A stretch of DNA of 46,241 bases from Pseudomonadales bacterium (lineage in GTDB: Bacteria; Pseudomonadota; Gammaproteobacteria; Pseudomonadales; UBA7434): NCBI GenBank assembly GCA_013043705.1, contig JABDNS010000070.1, positions 1 through 46,241 on the forward strand. The letters are read 5' to 3'. Position 1 is the first letter of the stretch; every line of letters begins with the position of its first letter. Of this stretch, positions 34,735-44,389 are shown in pieces. The notes under the pieces were generated by a model. The model worked only from the letters and a program-made list of their open reading frames with translations, did no database searches and had not been told where the DNA came from. A program made the position numbers and the translations under genes.

Positions 34735-37249
34735 CTGCCCTCACCCCTTGCTGTACCAGCGAAGTAACACCAGGCTCAGCGGTTGCCGCTTTAGAGTAAT
34801 CGGCGCCACTGGCGCGCGCTGCATTTAGCACAACAAGCAATGAGCTAGCCGACATGCCTATCGCCGCCAGGTAAGGCGGCACCAGGCCCGCGGCGGCCAT
34901 TGGTAGTGCCAGCAGGTTATAAGCTAATGCCCAAGAAAAATTTTGTCGCAATATTACTTTCGCTCTACGCGCCGCTGTAGGTAACTGCAGCAAAGATGCC
35001 AGCTTGTCGCTTGTAAGACAAACACTGGCCTGCGAGCGGGTTAGGTCACTAGACTGGATCATCGCCACGGAAACATCTGCCGAGGCCAGCACCGGTGCGT
35101 CATTAACACCGTCGCCAACCATCATCACAACCGCGCCTTTGCTTTGCAGGCTTTTAACATGCTGCATTTTACCTGCCGCAGTACACCCGCCTTTAAACAT
35201 TTTTATATCCAGCGACTGTGCAAGCGATGCCACATGCGCCTGCCTGTCACCACTTAGAATCTGTATTTGAATACCAGCCGCTGCAAATGAACGAACAACC
35301 CGATGCGCGTCTTCTCTTGGCGCATCAGTAAGTCGCAAGCGTGCTACCAATTCCGTTTCTTTGCATAGATAGACCAGCATACGATTAGCAACGCTTGAGT
35401 CAGCCGCATTGCTTTTATCCAAGGCATCATGCTCCTGCTGCGATTGATTCACCGCAGCAAGCGAGTTGCACGCTTCGCTATTTTCTGTGCAGAAATCCCA
35501 GCTACCAATACGCCAGAAAGCGCCCTCTATATTTGCGCTAATGCCCTCACCGCTTACTACGCGAACGTTACTTGCTTCCAGCTGCGTGTTGATATGGCAA
35601 AAAGCCCGCGCGATAGGATGCGATGAAAACTGCTCGAGCGTGGCGGCTACCGCCAGAAGCGATGATTCTGCGTGCCCATCGCCCAGCAAATCAACGCACT
35701 CTATACTTGGCTCGCCCTGCGTAAGCGTACCTGTTTTATCAAAAATTGCGTGTGTAACAGCGGACATTCGTTCCAGCACCAGCGCATCGCTTACCACGAT
35801 GCCCCGCTTGCGCAGACCATTCACAGCAGCAGTAAATGTGGCCGGGGTTGCCAGCGACAACGCACAAGGGCAACTTACTACCAGCACGGCCAAGGCAGTA
35901 AAAAAAGCTTTTTCCGGGGCTTGAAACAACCAGAACAGGTAACTCGCTGCACTTGCCAGCAACACAAAAACTACAAATCGGGAGGCGATTTTATCGGCTA
36001 GTTGTGCCACTGCAGGCTTGCTTTGTAATGCCCGCTCTATAAGCCGCTCAATATGCTGTAGCTTGAAGCCAGCAGCCGTCACAGTAAGCGCAACTTGTAA
36101 ACGGCCATCGATATTCTGGGTACCAGCAACGACATTATCACCCCGCGCTACCGGGCGCGGCTTGAATTCCCCGGTAAAAGCACTTTCGTCTACGCTGCTC
36201 TGGCCATGAACAACGCTGCCATCAACCGGGATTGTTTCTCCGGGGTTCACAATAACCACGTCTCCAGGCTGCAACTGTGTTGCCGCTCGCCACTCGCTGC
36301 ACTCCGGGCTGCTTGATACCAGCGCTCGCGCGGTAACCGGCATCAGCGCACCGGATCCAAACTGGCGCCGCTGCGCCAGCAACTGCAGATAGCGGCCAAG
36401 CAGCAGAAAAAAAGTAAACATGCTAATGGTGTCAAAATATACGTGTTGGTGTTGGCCAACGGTGGCAACCACGCTGGCCACATAGGCCGACAACAATGCC
36501 AGCGAAACGGGTACATCCATACCCGGGGCGCGATTTTTTATATCGCGTACGGCGCCCGAAAAAAACGGCTGCGCCGAATACAACAATACCGGCGTTGCCA
36601 CCGCAAGGCTGAAGTAGCGCAACAGGTCACGAACTTGTGCGGACATATCCTCGAAGTCACCGACATAGAGGCCAATGGCAACCATGCCAACCTGCATCAT
36701 GCCAATGCCAGCCACGCCAATGCGGCCCAGCAAACTGTCGACCTGGCGCTGCACAAGTCGCTCGCTAGTGCTTGCCGACCATGGCGCAACGCTATAACCG
36801 AGTGCGCTAATCGCGTGAAAAAAACTGCCTGGCTTTACGCGCTGCGAATCCCAGGCGATCGTAAGCAGGCCGCGCTGAAAATTAACCGCCGCGGATTCCA
36901 CCCCCGCAATCGATTCCAGTTGTTTTTCAATCAGCCATGAACACGCCGCACAATGCATACCGCCAACACTCAAGCGCGACTCCCACAAGCCAGCGTCCTG
37001 CACGGAAAATAACGGCCAAATTTCGGGCTGGTTATACATGTCGAAATCTTCGCTACCGGCGCTGGGCGTCTCAGCAAGACCACTGCGAAAACGATAATAA
37101 TCCTGCAGGCCCGCAGCAACGATGGTTGAGCACACAGCCAGACAACCCTGGCAGCAAAGCGGCCGGTCGATACCTTGAAAACAAATAGATATATCAGTAT
37201 TTGCGGGCACCGGCTCCCCGCAATGAAAGCAAGGCGCCAGCTTACTCAT
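34727..37249 (-). CDS. ccoI: Copper-translocating P-type ATPase CcoI
   Basis: An inner-membrane P1B ATPase supplying copper for cbb3 oxidase. The true start is the ATG at 37249 (MSKLAPCFHCGEPVP); it overlaps ccoH by 8 nt and gives 840 residues. An N-terminal Cys-rich zinc-ribbon-like part (CFHCGEPVP, CCQGCLAVC) precedes the HMA metal-binding MHCAACSW. Eight helices include VVSCPCALSLATP with the CPC. The catalytic DKTGTLTQGEP and GDGVNDAPVLASADVSVAM are present. The N-terminal architecture is diagnostic of CcoI/FixI. It follows ccoH and precedes ccoS. Confidence 0.97.
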   Translation of the reverse strand: MSKLAPCFHCGEPVPANTDISICFQGIDRPLCCQGCLAVCSTIVAAGLQDYYRFRSGLAETPSAGSEDFDMYNQPEIWPLFSVQDAGLWESRLSVGGMHCAACSWLIEKQLESIAGVESAAVNFQRGLLTIAWDSQRVKPGSFFHAISALGYSVAPWSASTSERLVQRQVDSLLGRIGVAGIGMMQVGMVAIGLYVGDFEDMSAQVRDLLRYFSLAVATPVLLYSAQPFFSGAVRDIKNRAPGMDVPVSLALLSAYVASVVATVGQHQHVYFDTISMFTFFLLLGRYLQLLAQRRQFGSGALMPVTARALVSSSPECSEWRAATQLQPGDVVIVNPGETIPVDGSVVHGQSSVDESAFTGEFKPRPVARGDNVVAGTQNIDGRLQVALTVTAAGFKLQHIERLIERALQSKPAVAQLADKIASRFVVFVLLASAASYLFWLFQAPEKAFFTALAVLVVSCPCALSLATPATFTAAVNGLRKRGIVVSDALVLERMSAVTHAIFDKTGTLTQGEPSIECVDLLGDGHAESSLLAVAATLEQFSSHPIARAFCHINTQLEASNVRVVSGEGISANIEGAFWRIGSWDFCTENSEACNSLAAVNQSQQEHDALDKSNAADSSVANRMLVYLCKETELVARLRLTDAPREDAHRVVRSFAAAGIQIQILSGDRQAHVASLAQSLDIKMFKGGCTAAGKMQHVKSLQSKGAVVMMVGDGVNDAPVLASADVSVAMIQSSDLTRSQASVCLTSDKLASLLQLPTAARRAKVILRQNFSWALAYNLLALPMAAAGLVPPYLAAIGMSASSLLVVLNAARASGADYSKAATAEPGVTSLVQQGVRAVG

Positions 37250-37892
37250 TACGACAGCGGGAAGCCTGGCCCGCTGCGGGATCAGCAAGGGCGCAGCGAG
37301 GTAAAAACTGGAAACTTTGGTACTGCGGGTTTGTTGCCGTAACTGGGGAATCGGGCGCAATGAGGATTTCTTGCTTCAGGCGCCAGCCCGTTCCACCACC
37401 TGTCTCTGCATTCTTTGACTGGTTTTCAACGCTAGTCGAGGTAACGGTGACATACCAGCGCCCGGCGGGAACGGATTCGACTGCAGTGCTAAATAAACCG
37501 CCCGGCCCAGGCTTTAGCTGCATAGAAAAGTCGCTGGCCTGTTTGGTGGGATGCTGCCACTGCAGCTGCAAGCCGGCAGGCCTTTGAAAAGGTCGCTCTT
37601 TTTCCAACACCTTGAGCTTGATTAAACCATTCTGCCAGATATCCAGCTGCGCGCTAATAGCTCGCGTCGCCGCAGCCTCATCCAGCGCCAGCTTGCGATT
37701 GATTGCCAGCCCCTCGCGATAGTAATTATCAACCACAAGGCTATCACTGTGATAAAAAGCGATCGCAACCGTGACCAGGCTGGCCACCACAACTACCGCG
37801 GGCAGTGCCAGCAAGAACCACGGCCAGAACTGTCGATACCAATGCGCTACAGGCGCGTTTTCCGATTCACGGCTTGATAAATCATTCAGCAT
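37242..37892 (-). CDS. ccoH: cbb3 oxidase assembly protein CcoH (FixH)
   Basis: A membrane protein needed for stable CcoNOQP assembly. The 216-residue protein has one membrane helix (about residues 24-48: WFLLALPAVVVVASLVTVAIA). The conserved VDNYYREGLAINRKLALDE lies on the periplasmic side. It is longer than the short forms (about 150-170), which is common in gammaproteobacteria. It lies 39 nt after ccoG and overlaps ccoI by 8 nt. Confidence 0.94.
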   Translation of the reverse strand: MLNDLSSRESENAPVAHWYRQFWPWFLLALPAVVVVASLVTVAIAFYHSDSLVVDNYYREGLAINRKLALDEAAATRAISAQLDIWQNGLIKLKVLEKERPFQRPAGLQLQWQHPTKQASDFSMQLKPGPGGLFSTAVESVPAGRWYVTVTSTSVENQSKNAETGGGTGWRLKQEILIAPDSPVTATNPQYQSFQFLPRCALADPAAGQASRCRNE

Positions 37893-37931
37893 AGTTTTAC
37901 GGCCGGCAAGATAGTTTGGTTTATTACGAAA

Positions 37932-39401
37932 CTAGTGCGCATTGGCAGGCATAAGAAAACGGCTTTCCACACTGCTTACCTCAGCTTCGTTACTCTTGTT
38001 AGTAGCGAAAAAAGTGAGCGCCGCGCCGCGTGAAGCCGCACTGGCGCTGGGTAAATAAACCTTAACCGGAAAAGACACCACTTCACCGCTGGCCAACTGT
38101 ACGGTTGGGTTGCCTCCCAATACCACCGGCAATTCACTCTCAATCGATAGCTTATAACTCTGCGCTTGCTGCGTTTTATTGGCCAATTTCACGGTATAAA
38201 GGTTTTCGATTTGGCCTGCCTCGTTCTTGTAAAACAAAGCCTGGCGGTCGCGCAGTACACTTAACTCTATTGCTTCGCGGTTTGCAATGTTTACAATCAT
38301 TGCCAACGTCATGATGGCAATTGCCAGAATATAACCAAGCAGGCGTGGTCGCAGCAATTTTACCGGCTTACCCGCTAATGCGTTTTCAGTTGTATAACTG
38401 ATAAGGCCCTTCGGATACTGCATTTTCTCCATTATTGAATCACAGGCGTCAACGCATAGCGCACAACCAATACACTCATATTGCAAGCCGTCACGGATAT
38501 CAATGCCAGTTGGACAAACCTGCACGCATAGCTGGCAATCAATACAATCGCCCAACTTATGCTCACTGGCAGGCTGGTTGCGCTTGCGCGAACCGCGCGG
38601 CTCACCACGTTTTTTGTCGTAGGAAATAATCAAAGTATTGCTGTCGAACATAACCGACTGGAAACGGGCATACGGGCACATATAAAGACAAACCTGCTCG
38701 CGCAGCCAGCCCGCATTACCGTAAGTGGCCAGCGTAAAAAACGCAATCCAGAACAGCGCCATCGGGTTAACAGAAAAATGCAGGAACGATGCAGCAAGTT
38801 CGCGTGCAGGCGTAAAATACGCGACGAAAGTGAAGCCGGTTAAGAACGCAAAACCCAGCCACATGCCGTGCTTGAGCAGTTTTTTGATTACCTTCTCTTT
38901 GCTCCACGGTGCAGCATCGAGCTTTATGCGCTGGTTGCGAGTGCCCTCGACAAACTGCTCTACCCACATAAAAATACTGGTCCAAACCGTTTGTGGGCAA
39001 GAGTAGCCGCACCACACGCGGCCAGCCAAATTAGTAACGGCAAACAAAAGGAAGGCAGAAATAATTAAAATCCACGCCAGCAATGAGAGGTCCTGCGGCC
39101 AGAAAGTAAGGCCAAGGATATTGAACTGGCGCTGCGGCAAGTCGAAAAGTACGGCTTGCCGCTCACCCCAGTTAAACCAAGGCAATAAAAAGTAGCCGAG
39201 TAACAAGGGCCAGCCCGTGAACAGGCGAATGTGCTGGAAAAAACCCTCCATGCGGCGGGTATAGATTTTCTCGCGCTTCTGGTAAAGATCAATCTCTGAT
39301 ACTTCGGCGGGCGCAGCGGCGGACACAGCAATCAGGTCGCTGTCCTGCACCTGCGACCTATTTTGCTGCTTATGTGCTTGCTGATGGTGGTTCTGTTTCA
39401 T
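37932..39401 (-). CDS. ccoG: cbb3 oxidase accessory ferredoxin-like protein CcoG
   Basis: A membrane-bound iron-sulfur protein (CcoG/FixG) that reduces Cu(II) for oxidase assembly. The 489-residue protein has helices after residue 55 (LLGYFLLPWFN, LSLLAWILIISAF). The conserved GRVWCGYSCPQTVWT is present. Two 4Fe-4S clusters are seen in DCIDCQLCVQVCPTGIDIR and ECIGCALCVDACD. The C-terminus is an Ig-like domain. It lies 113 nt after ccoP and 39 nt before ccoH. Confidence 0.96.
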   Translation of the reverse strand: MKQNHHQQAHKQQNRSQVQDSDLIAVSAAAPAEVSEIDLYQKREKIYTRRMEGFFQHIRLFTGWPLLLGYFLLPWFNWGERQAVLFDLPQRQFNILGLTFWPQDLSLLAWILIISAFLLFAVTNLAGRVWCGYSCPQTVWTSIFMWVEQFVEGTRNQRIKLDAAPWSKEKVIKKLLKHGMWLGFAFLTGFTFVAYFTPARELAASFLHFSVNPMALFWIAFFTLATYGNAGWLREQVCLYMCPYARFQSVMFDSNTLIISYDKKRGEPRGSRKRNQPASEHKLGDCIDCQLCVQVCPTGIDIRDGLQYECIGCALCVDACDSIMEKMQYPKGLISYTTENALAGKPVKLLRPRLLGYILAIAIMTLAMIVNIANREAIELSVLRDRQALFYKNEAGQIENLYTVKLANKTQQAQSYKLSIESELPVVLGGNPTVQLASGEVVSFPVKVYLPSASAASRGAALTFFATNKSNEAEVSSVESRFLMPANAH

Positions 39402-39513
39402 GCGGATTCAAATTTACCGGCTGCAGACGAGCCCATGCGTGCGCTGGCGGTACACCAAGCTGTCAAAACCGGCACCAAATAAGCGGGGGATAGAATGGAC
39501 CGGGGGCCTGGGC

Positions 39514-40410
39514 TTACTGTCGTGACAATTGGTAGACGTAAGCGGTAAGCAAATGAATTTTTTGCTCGCCTAGTATTTCCGCCTGCGCGGGCATAACGCC
39601 CCGCCGGCCTTTGGCGATGCTGTGGCGTATCTCGACCTCGCGACCACCATACAGCCAAGTATCGTCGTTAAGGGCTGGCGCGCCAAATGCGATATTGCCT
39701 TCGCCCGATTCGCCATGGCAGGCGCTGCACATTGCGAGGTATTTCTGCTCTGCACCCTGCATTGCCCGGCTAGCGGCGTTCTCACCGGCCTCAGCAGGTT
39801 GAGATAAGGACTTAACATAGCGCGTAAGGTTATCCAGCTCCGCCACACTCAACGCCGATTCCCATGCCGGCATAGCCGCGACACGGCCATTCACCAGTGT
39901 GGCTTCAATTTGCTCTGGCGAACCACCGTAAAGCCAATCATCATCTGTCAGGTTCGGGTAGCCCTTCGCACCGCTGCCATCGACCATGTGGCAGGTTGCA
40001 CAGTTGTTGGAAAAAATACGTTTGCCAACGCGCATGGCCGTTGCATCCTCGGCCAAGGCTGGTATCGGTGTGTTTGCATAAGCTACGTAAAACGATTCGG
40101 CCTTGCTTTTTGCTTCGACTACATCTGCCTCCCACTCGCTGGCCGAGGTCCAGTTCAGTAGCCCTTTGAAATTGCCAAGCCCGGGGTAGAAAAGCAGGTA
40201 AAAAACGCCGAACACAATACTGATAACGAACATGTTAATCCACCACGATGGCATCGGGTTGTCGTACTCCTCGATTCCATCGTAGACATGACCGGTGGTG
40301 TCCTTGTCCTTATCGACCGGTATTTTTCGCGTGCCAAATAGCAGCCAGCATAAAAGCACCAGCGAGATCACGGTTAACCCTATGATCCAGGCGCTCCAGA
40401 AACTACTCAT
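39514..40410 (-). CDS. ccoP: cbb3 oxidase diheme subunit CcoP
   Basis: The membrane-anchored diheme cytochrome c subunit (III) of the high-affinity terminal oxidase. The 298-residue protein has two N-terminal helices (about 9-26 and 56-76), with HVYDGIEEYDNPMPSWW between them. Two heme sites follow: CATCH at 137-141 and CSACH at 228-232. Axial Met candidates are in AAMPAW and GVMPAQ. The ribosome site GGAGAAAGT precedes the ATG, and it overlaps ccoQ by 8 nt. Confidence 0.97.
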   Translation of the reverse strand: MSSFWSAWIIGLTVISLVLLCWLLFGTRKIPVDKDKDTTGHVYDGIEEYDNPMPSWWINMFVISIVFGVFYLLFYPGLGNFKGLLNWTSASEWEADVVEAKSKAESFYVAYANTPIPALAEDATAMRVGKRIFSNNCATCHMVDGSGAKGYPNLTDDDWLYGGSPEQIEATLVNGRVAAMPAWESALSVAELDNLTRYVKSLSQPAEAGENAASRAMQGAEQKYLAMCSACHGESGEGNIAFGAPALNDDTWLYGGREVEIRHSIAKGRRGVMPAQAEILGEQKIHLLTAYVYQLSRQ

Positions 40411-40636
40411 TACTTTCTCCTGCTGGGTTGGCGGCCGTTTTCTTTACTCGCGAGCCCTGCACCGCAGTATCGCTATCGTCATCACGGCCCGCATTGTCAT
40501 CATCATCGACGAAAGGCAAATTTGCTGCCTCTTCGTAGTACGCTTTATTCTTGCGGCTGTATACACGAATGCACAGGCCGATAAACGCAATAAACAGTAA
40601 TAGCGTAGAAAGCGCACGCAAACTATCCTGCTCCAT
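40403..40636 (-). CDS. ccoQ: cbb3 oxidase small subunit CcoQ
   Basis: A 77-residue single-helix subunit that stabilises the oxidase. It has a helix at about residues 9-27 (LSTLLLFIAFIGLCIRVY), then the family motif YSRKNKAYYEEAANLPF and a long acidic tail (DDDDNAGRDDDSD). It lies 46 nt after ccoO and overlaps ccoP. Confidence 0.92.
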   Translation of the reverse strand: MEQDSLRALSTLLLFIAFIGLCIRVYSRKNKAYYEEAANLPFVDDDDNAGRDDDSDTAVQGSRVKKTAANPAGESNE

Positions 40637-40682
40637 GTATCACTCCCGCGAAATGCCGACTGTCGGTTAAATATAAGATAAT

Positions 40683-41291
40683 CTAGCGCTTGTATTTAAT
40701 GCTTGTACCAAGCTGCTGCAAGTACGCAACCATTGCATCAATCTCTTTCTTGCCGTCTACCGATGCGGGCGCTGCAGCGATATCGTCATCGGTGTACGGC
40801 ACACCTACCTTGCGTAGGGCGCGCATTTTCTTCTGCACTCCCTGCGCGTCGATATCATTGTCGAACAGCCATGCGTAGCCAGGCATTATCGATTCAGGCA
40901 CAACGTCACGCGGGTTAAACAGGTGTGCACGATGCCAACCATCGCTATAGCGGCCACCTACCCGCGCTAGGTCGGGACCGGTTCGCTTTGAGCCCCAAAG
41001 GAACGGGTAATCGTATACGTACTCGCCGGCAACTGAATAGTGACCATAGCGCTCTGTTTCTGAGCGCAGCGCGCGAATCATCTGCGAGTGACAGGTATTG
41101 CAACCTTCGCGAATATAAATGTCCCTGCCGGTTAATTCGAGGCCGTTCAACGGCCTTACACCCTCTACCGGTTCGGTCATTTGCTTTTGAAAAAACAGCG
41201 GTACCAGTTCGACCAGCGCACCAAAACTAATGGCCACCACGATGAGGACAATCATCAGGCCAATATTTTTTTCGACAACATCGTGTTTCAT
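40683..41291 (-). CDS. ccoO: cbb3 oxidase monoheme subunit CcoO
   Basis: The membrane-anchored cytochrome c subunit (II). The ATG at 41291 ([20 protein letters not shown]) is the family start and overlaps ccoN by 4 nt; the track start is early. The 202-residue protein has one anchor helix, the heme site [11 protein letters not shown], and the conserved [35 protein letters not shown]. Axial Met lies in [10 protein letters not shown]. All are textbook CcoO blocks. Confidence 0.97.
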   Translation of the reverse strand: MKHDVVEKNIGLMIVLIVVAISFGALVELVPLFFQKQMTEPVEGVRPLNGLELTGRDIYIREGCNTCHSQMIRALRSETERYGHYSVAGEYVYDYPFLWGSKRTGPDLARVGGRYSDGWHRAHLFNPRDVVPESIMPGYAWLFDNDIDAQGVQKKMRALRKVGVPYTDDDIAAAPASVDGKKEIDAMVAYLQQLGTSIKYKR

Positions 41292-42742
41292 GCGGCACCC
41301 TCCGCTGCTGTGTTTACAGCACCAGCATCGGTATTGTTCAGCGCCGCTCGCGCTTTCGGCCCGATGGTCTGCCAGACGTTCCACGCCATTACCAGCATGC
41401 CCACAAGGAACATGCCGCCACCGATAAAGCGAATGATATAGCCAGGCCCGCTGGCCACCACCGATTCAACGAAGCTATAGGTCAGGCTGCCGTCGGCGTT
41501 ATAAGCGCGCCACATAAGCCCCTGCACAATACCGTTAACCCACATTGATGCAATGTAGAGAACCGTACCAATGGTTGCCAACCAGAAATGCAAGTTAATC
41601 AGCGGAATGCTATGCATTTTTTTCTTTTCAAATAATACCGGCACCAAATGGTAAACCATGCCGATGGAAATCATCGCCACCCAGCCCAACGCACCGGAGT
41701 GCACGTGACCGATAGTCCAGTCCGTATAGTGCGACAGCGAGTTGACCGTTTTAATCGACATCATTGGCCCTTCAAAAGTTGACATACCGTAGAAGGAGAG
41801 CGACACAACAAGGAAGCGCAAAATCGGGTCGGTGCGTAATTTATGCCAGGCGCCACTCAAGGTCATCATGCCGTTGATCATGCCGCCCCAGGATGGCGCC
41901 AACAATATGAGCGACATAACCATGCCAAGGCTTTGCGCCCAATCGGGTAGCGCGGTGTAATGCAGATGATGCGGACCCGCCCAAATATAAACCGATATTA
42001 ACGCCCAGAAATGCACAATCGATAGCCGATACGAATAAACCGGGCGTTCAGCCTGCTTCGGAACAAAGTAGTACATCATGCCAAGAAAGCCCGCCGTGAG
42101 ATAAAAGCCCACCGCGTTGTGGCCATACCACCACTGTATCATCGCATCTATCGCACCTGGATAGATGGAGTAAGACTTGCCAAGCGACACGGGCACCGCA
42201 AGACTGTTGATAACATGCAATACCGCTACCGTGACAATAAATGCACCGTAGAACCAGTTTGCGACATAAATATGCGGTGTTTTACGGCGCATAATCGTGC
42301 CGAAGAAAACAATGGCGTAACTCACCCAAACGATTGTGATGAGGATGTCTATTGGCCACTCCAGCTCGGCATACTCCTTAGAGCTGGTTAAACCCATAGG
42401 CAAAGTTATAGCGGCCAGCACGATGACTAATTGCCAGCCCCAAAAAACAAAGTGCGCCAGTGGCAGCGCGAACAAACGGGCCTGGCAGGTGCGCTGCACA
42501 ACAAACAACGACGAGCCCATTAAAGCACAACCACCAAACGCAAAAATCACTGCGTTGGTATGCAAGGGGCGCAACCTGCCAAAACTCAGCCAGGGCGTAT
42601 CGAAGTTTAATGCAGGCCAAACCAGTTGTGCGGCAATCAGTACACCCACTGCCATTCCGACGATGCCCCAGACGACCGTCATCACTGTAAAACGTTTTGC
42701 AACCTCGTAGTCGTATTCGACGGCCGCTACACTATTCGTCAT
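41288..42742 (-). CDS. ccoN: cbb3 oxidase catalytic subunit CcoN
   Basis: The heme-copper subunit I that reduces oxygen. The 484-residue protein has about 12 helices. The low-spin heme His pair is in [14 protein letters not shown] and later [13 protein letters not shown]. The Cu(B) His region is [18 protein letters not shown], with the active-site Tyr cross-link type of cbb3 and conserved [15 protein letters not shown]. It starts at ATG 42742, with GGAG 11 nt upstream. It leads the ccoNOQP cluster. No full FNR/Anr box is visible in the 103 nt before it; only a TTGAT half-site appears. Confidence 0.97.
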   Translation of the reverse strand: MTNSVAAVEYDYEVAKRFTVMTVVWGIVGMAVGVLIAAQLVWPALNFDTPWLSFGRLRPLHTNAVIFAFGGCALMGSSLFVVQRTCQARLFALPLAHFVFWGWQLVIVLAAITLPMGLTSSKEYAELEWPIDILITIVWVSYAIVFFGTIMRRKTPHIYVANWFYGAFIVTVAVLHVINSLAVPVSLGKSYSIYPGAIDAMIQWWYGHNAVGFYLTAGFLGMMYYFVPKQAERPVYSYRLSIVHFWALISVYIWAGPHHLHYTALPDWAQSLGMVMSLILLAPSWGGMINGMMTLSGAWHKLRTDPILRFLVVSLSFYGMSTFEGPMMSIKTVNSLSHYTDWTIGHVHSGALGWVAMISIGMVYHLVPVLFEKKKMHSIPLINLHFWLATIGTVLYIASMWVNGIVQGLMWRAYNADGSLTYSFVESVVASGPGYIIRFIGGGMFLVGMLVMAWNVWQTIGPKARAALNNTDAGAVNTAAEGAA

Positions 42743-42845
42743 TGTAAAATTAACTCCGGGTAAAAATAGGACGCATCAATTCGACGCTATGCCACGATGG
42801 CTTGCCTGGCACTAAGGGGTTGAACGGGTACTGGTTTACTGTTTG

Positions 42846-43445
42846 CTAGTCGGTGAACACAGGCTTCACGCCCATATCCCAAAGAATTACCGTTGCTCCC
42901 ATCATGCAAATAAATATCACCATGCAAATTGCCACCACTGCAGAAGCGAACAGGAATCCGCGCTCTTCGGGAATACCCATCACTACGGGAATAGCAACGT
43001 ATAACATGTATACCGACCAGCACAGGGCAGTGATGCCGACCAGCATATCGAACCAGAATATGGGATAAAACCCGCAGAGTCCGGCAATAAAAAGTGGCGT
43101 TGCGGTGTAACCAGCCACGGCAACGCCCTTGCTTATGGGAGAAACACTACCGTACGTTTCCGCCATCCAATGTATGAAATACCCAATCACACAAAGCGAT
43201 ACCAACATCGAAACATACAGTGCGGATACCAATTGCAAGGCGCTGGCTTCGGTCAGGCGAACAACTTCTCCGCCACCCACGGTCCAACCAATGCGCGTGG
43301 TGCCATAGTACCAAGCGATCGGTGTGCCTAACCCAAGCACCACCGGGTACAAGAGCTTCGATAAAAACTGCGCATCAGTAAGCGTGGCAACTCGCTGCCA
43401 CTGCGCACGCGCGTTAAACAAAAAACTGGCGGGATTATTTAACAT
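42846..43445 (-). CDS. Yip1-family membrane protein
   Basis: A 199-residue protein with five membrane helices and a short basic N-terminus (FLFNARAQWQRVATLTDA). The helix pattern (PVVLGLGTPIAWYYG, LVSALYVSMLVSLCVIGYFI, TPLFIAGLCGFYPIF) fits the bacterial Yip1 domain family. The N-terminal Gly/Ser-poor RAQWQRV stretch and the placement of the SPISKGVAVAGY loop between helices 2 and 3 are usual for it. The function in bacteria is not known. It is 103 nt upstream of ccoN in the same direction; a promoter may precede it at about 43500, so it could share the cco transcript. Confidence 0.7.
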   Translation of the reverse strand: MLNNPASFLFNARAQWQRVATLTDAQFLSKLLYPVVLGLGTPIAWYYGTTRIGWTVGGGEVVRLTEASALQLVSALYVSMLVSLCVIGYFIHWMAETYGSVSPISKGVAVAGYTATPLFIAGLCGFYPIFWFDMLVGITALCWSVYMLYVAIPVVMGIPEERGFLFASAVVAICMVIFICMMGATVILWDMGVKPVFTD

Positions 43446-43605
43446 ACCGATTATCGAGCCCTAAAAGGAATGATTTTCGTGCGCAAAACATTTTCAAAAC
43501 TATTCGTGTCAAACTAAATACTCAACAAGCACAATGCTATCACGCTATTACGAATACAATAGTGTCCGGTTTCCTGATCGTTTACTTTTACCTTTTTACA
43601 CAGCA

Positions 43606-43622
43606 TTTAATTGTTGATTAAA
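43606..43622. repeat. AT-rich inverted repeat downstream of the tetR gene
   Basis: TTTAAT-TGTTG-ATTAAA, a perfect 6-bp arm palindrome 31 nt after the TetR stop on the minus strand. It could be a weak transcription end or a protein site in front of the Yip1 gene. Confidence 0.4.
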
Positions 43623-43652
43623 ACGGTCGGGTAAAGCGCATGCCGATACACG

Positions 43653-44225
43653 TCAGCTTGCCAGCCCTTTAATTAATATCGCCAGGGCTTCCAACACACG
43701 CGCGTTGAAATTTTTCATATCCACTAGTTGCGATACATTGTTGTAGCGCAAACTTACGCTGCCATGTAGTAAGCTCCATATTTGCAGGGCGGCCTCGCGC
43801 TGCGCTTGCCTGCTTTGCTTACTCGGCAGTGCCGCTGCTACGGTGCGTGTCAATTTCTCAAAGGCTTCGGCACCAAATCGCTTGGCTTCACTCGAGGGCT
43901 GGTAACCAGCCTCGCTCTCGCCAAAGATCAGGCGGTAGTGCGCCCGGTACTGGTCAGCCAGATCGAGGTAATTGCGCGCGGCCTGCATCAAAATTTGGTC
44001 CGGGTCGCCGCCCGCCTCCGGTGCCTCGAGCGCTGCACTTACTTTTTCAAAGCCCTCGATATAGAGCGCGTCCAGCACGCCCTGCTTGCCCTCAAAATGG
44101 CTGTAAATGCCAATCGTCGAGACCCCGGCCGATTTGGCAATCGCCCGCACACTCAACGCCTTGGTGCCGCCCTCCAGGAACAGCCCGGAAGCCGCTTCAA
44201 GAATATTTTGCTTGTTAGGTTTCAA
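43653..44225 (-). CDS. TetR-family transcriptional regulator
   Basis: A DNA-binding repressor of the TetR family. The track ORF begins at a TTG (44288) with no ribosome site; I prefer the TTG at 44225, giving MKPNKQNILEAASGLF and 190 residues. The helix-turn-helix is seen in LSVRAIAKSAGVSTIGIYSHFEGKQGVLDALY (quoted in part). The C-terminal ligand domain is helical with an AlkX/TetR_C-type sequence (YRLIFGESEAGYQP). It is divergent from the flavoprotein operon, with two ATAAC-N3-GTTAT operators between, so it very likely controls that operon and perhaps itself. The ligand is unknown. Confidence 0.85.
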   Translation of the reverse strand: MKPNKQNILEAASGLFLEGGTKALSVRAIAKSAGVSTIGIYSHFEGKQGVLDALYIEGFEKVSAALEAPEAGGDPDQILMQAARNYLDLADQYRAHYRLIFGESEAGYQPSSEAKRFGAEAFEKLTRTVAAALPSKQSRQAQREAALQIWSLLHGSVSLRYNNVSQLVDMKNFNARVLEALAILIKGLAS

Positions 44226-44310
44226 TGTTTTACACCGCTGGTACAGTACAGGCAGTACTGCTATTTGAACCCGCTGAACAAAAAGCAATCAGCCACGGGA
44301 ACGAAAAAAC

Positions 44311-44340
44311 TTGACTAAGCATAACAGTGTTATGTTTAAT
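44311..44340 (+). promoter_or_regulatory. Candidate promoter of the flavoprotein operon
   Basis: TTGACT, an 18-nt spacer and TTTAAT. The predicted start is near 44347, about 43 nt before the ATG. Operator 1 lies wholly inside the spacer. Spacing is one longer than ideal; the hexamers match well. Confidence 0.6.
44321..44333. promoter_or_regulatory. Operator 1, ATAAC-AGT-GTTAT
   Basis: A perfect 13-bp palindrome (15 bp as CATAACAGTGTTATG) in the promoter spacer. Its second copy lies 33 bp away centre to centre, three helical turns, on the same DNA face. The likely binder is the adjacent TetR protein; this is inference. Confidence 0.7.
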
Positions 44341-44353
44341 GCGCCAGACGAAT

Positions 44354-44366
44354 ATAACGCCGTTAT
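44354..44366. promoter_or_regulatory. Operator 2, ATAAC-GCC-GTTAT
   Basis: A perfect 13-bp palindrome with the same arms as operator 1 and a different 3-nt centre. It lies in the predicted 5' leader, downstream of the start point, where a bound repressor would block elongation or initiation. Confidence 0.7.
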
Positions 44367-44389
44367 GGCGAAGCGAGGATACCTGAGGC

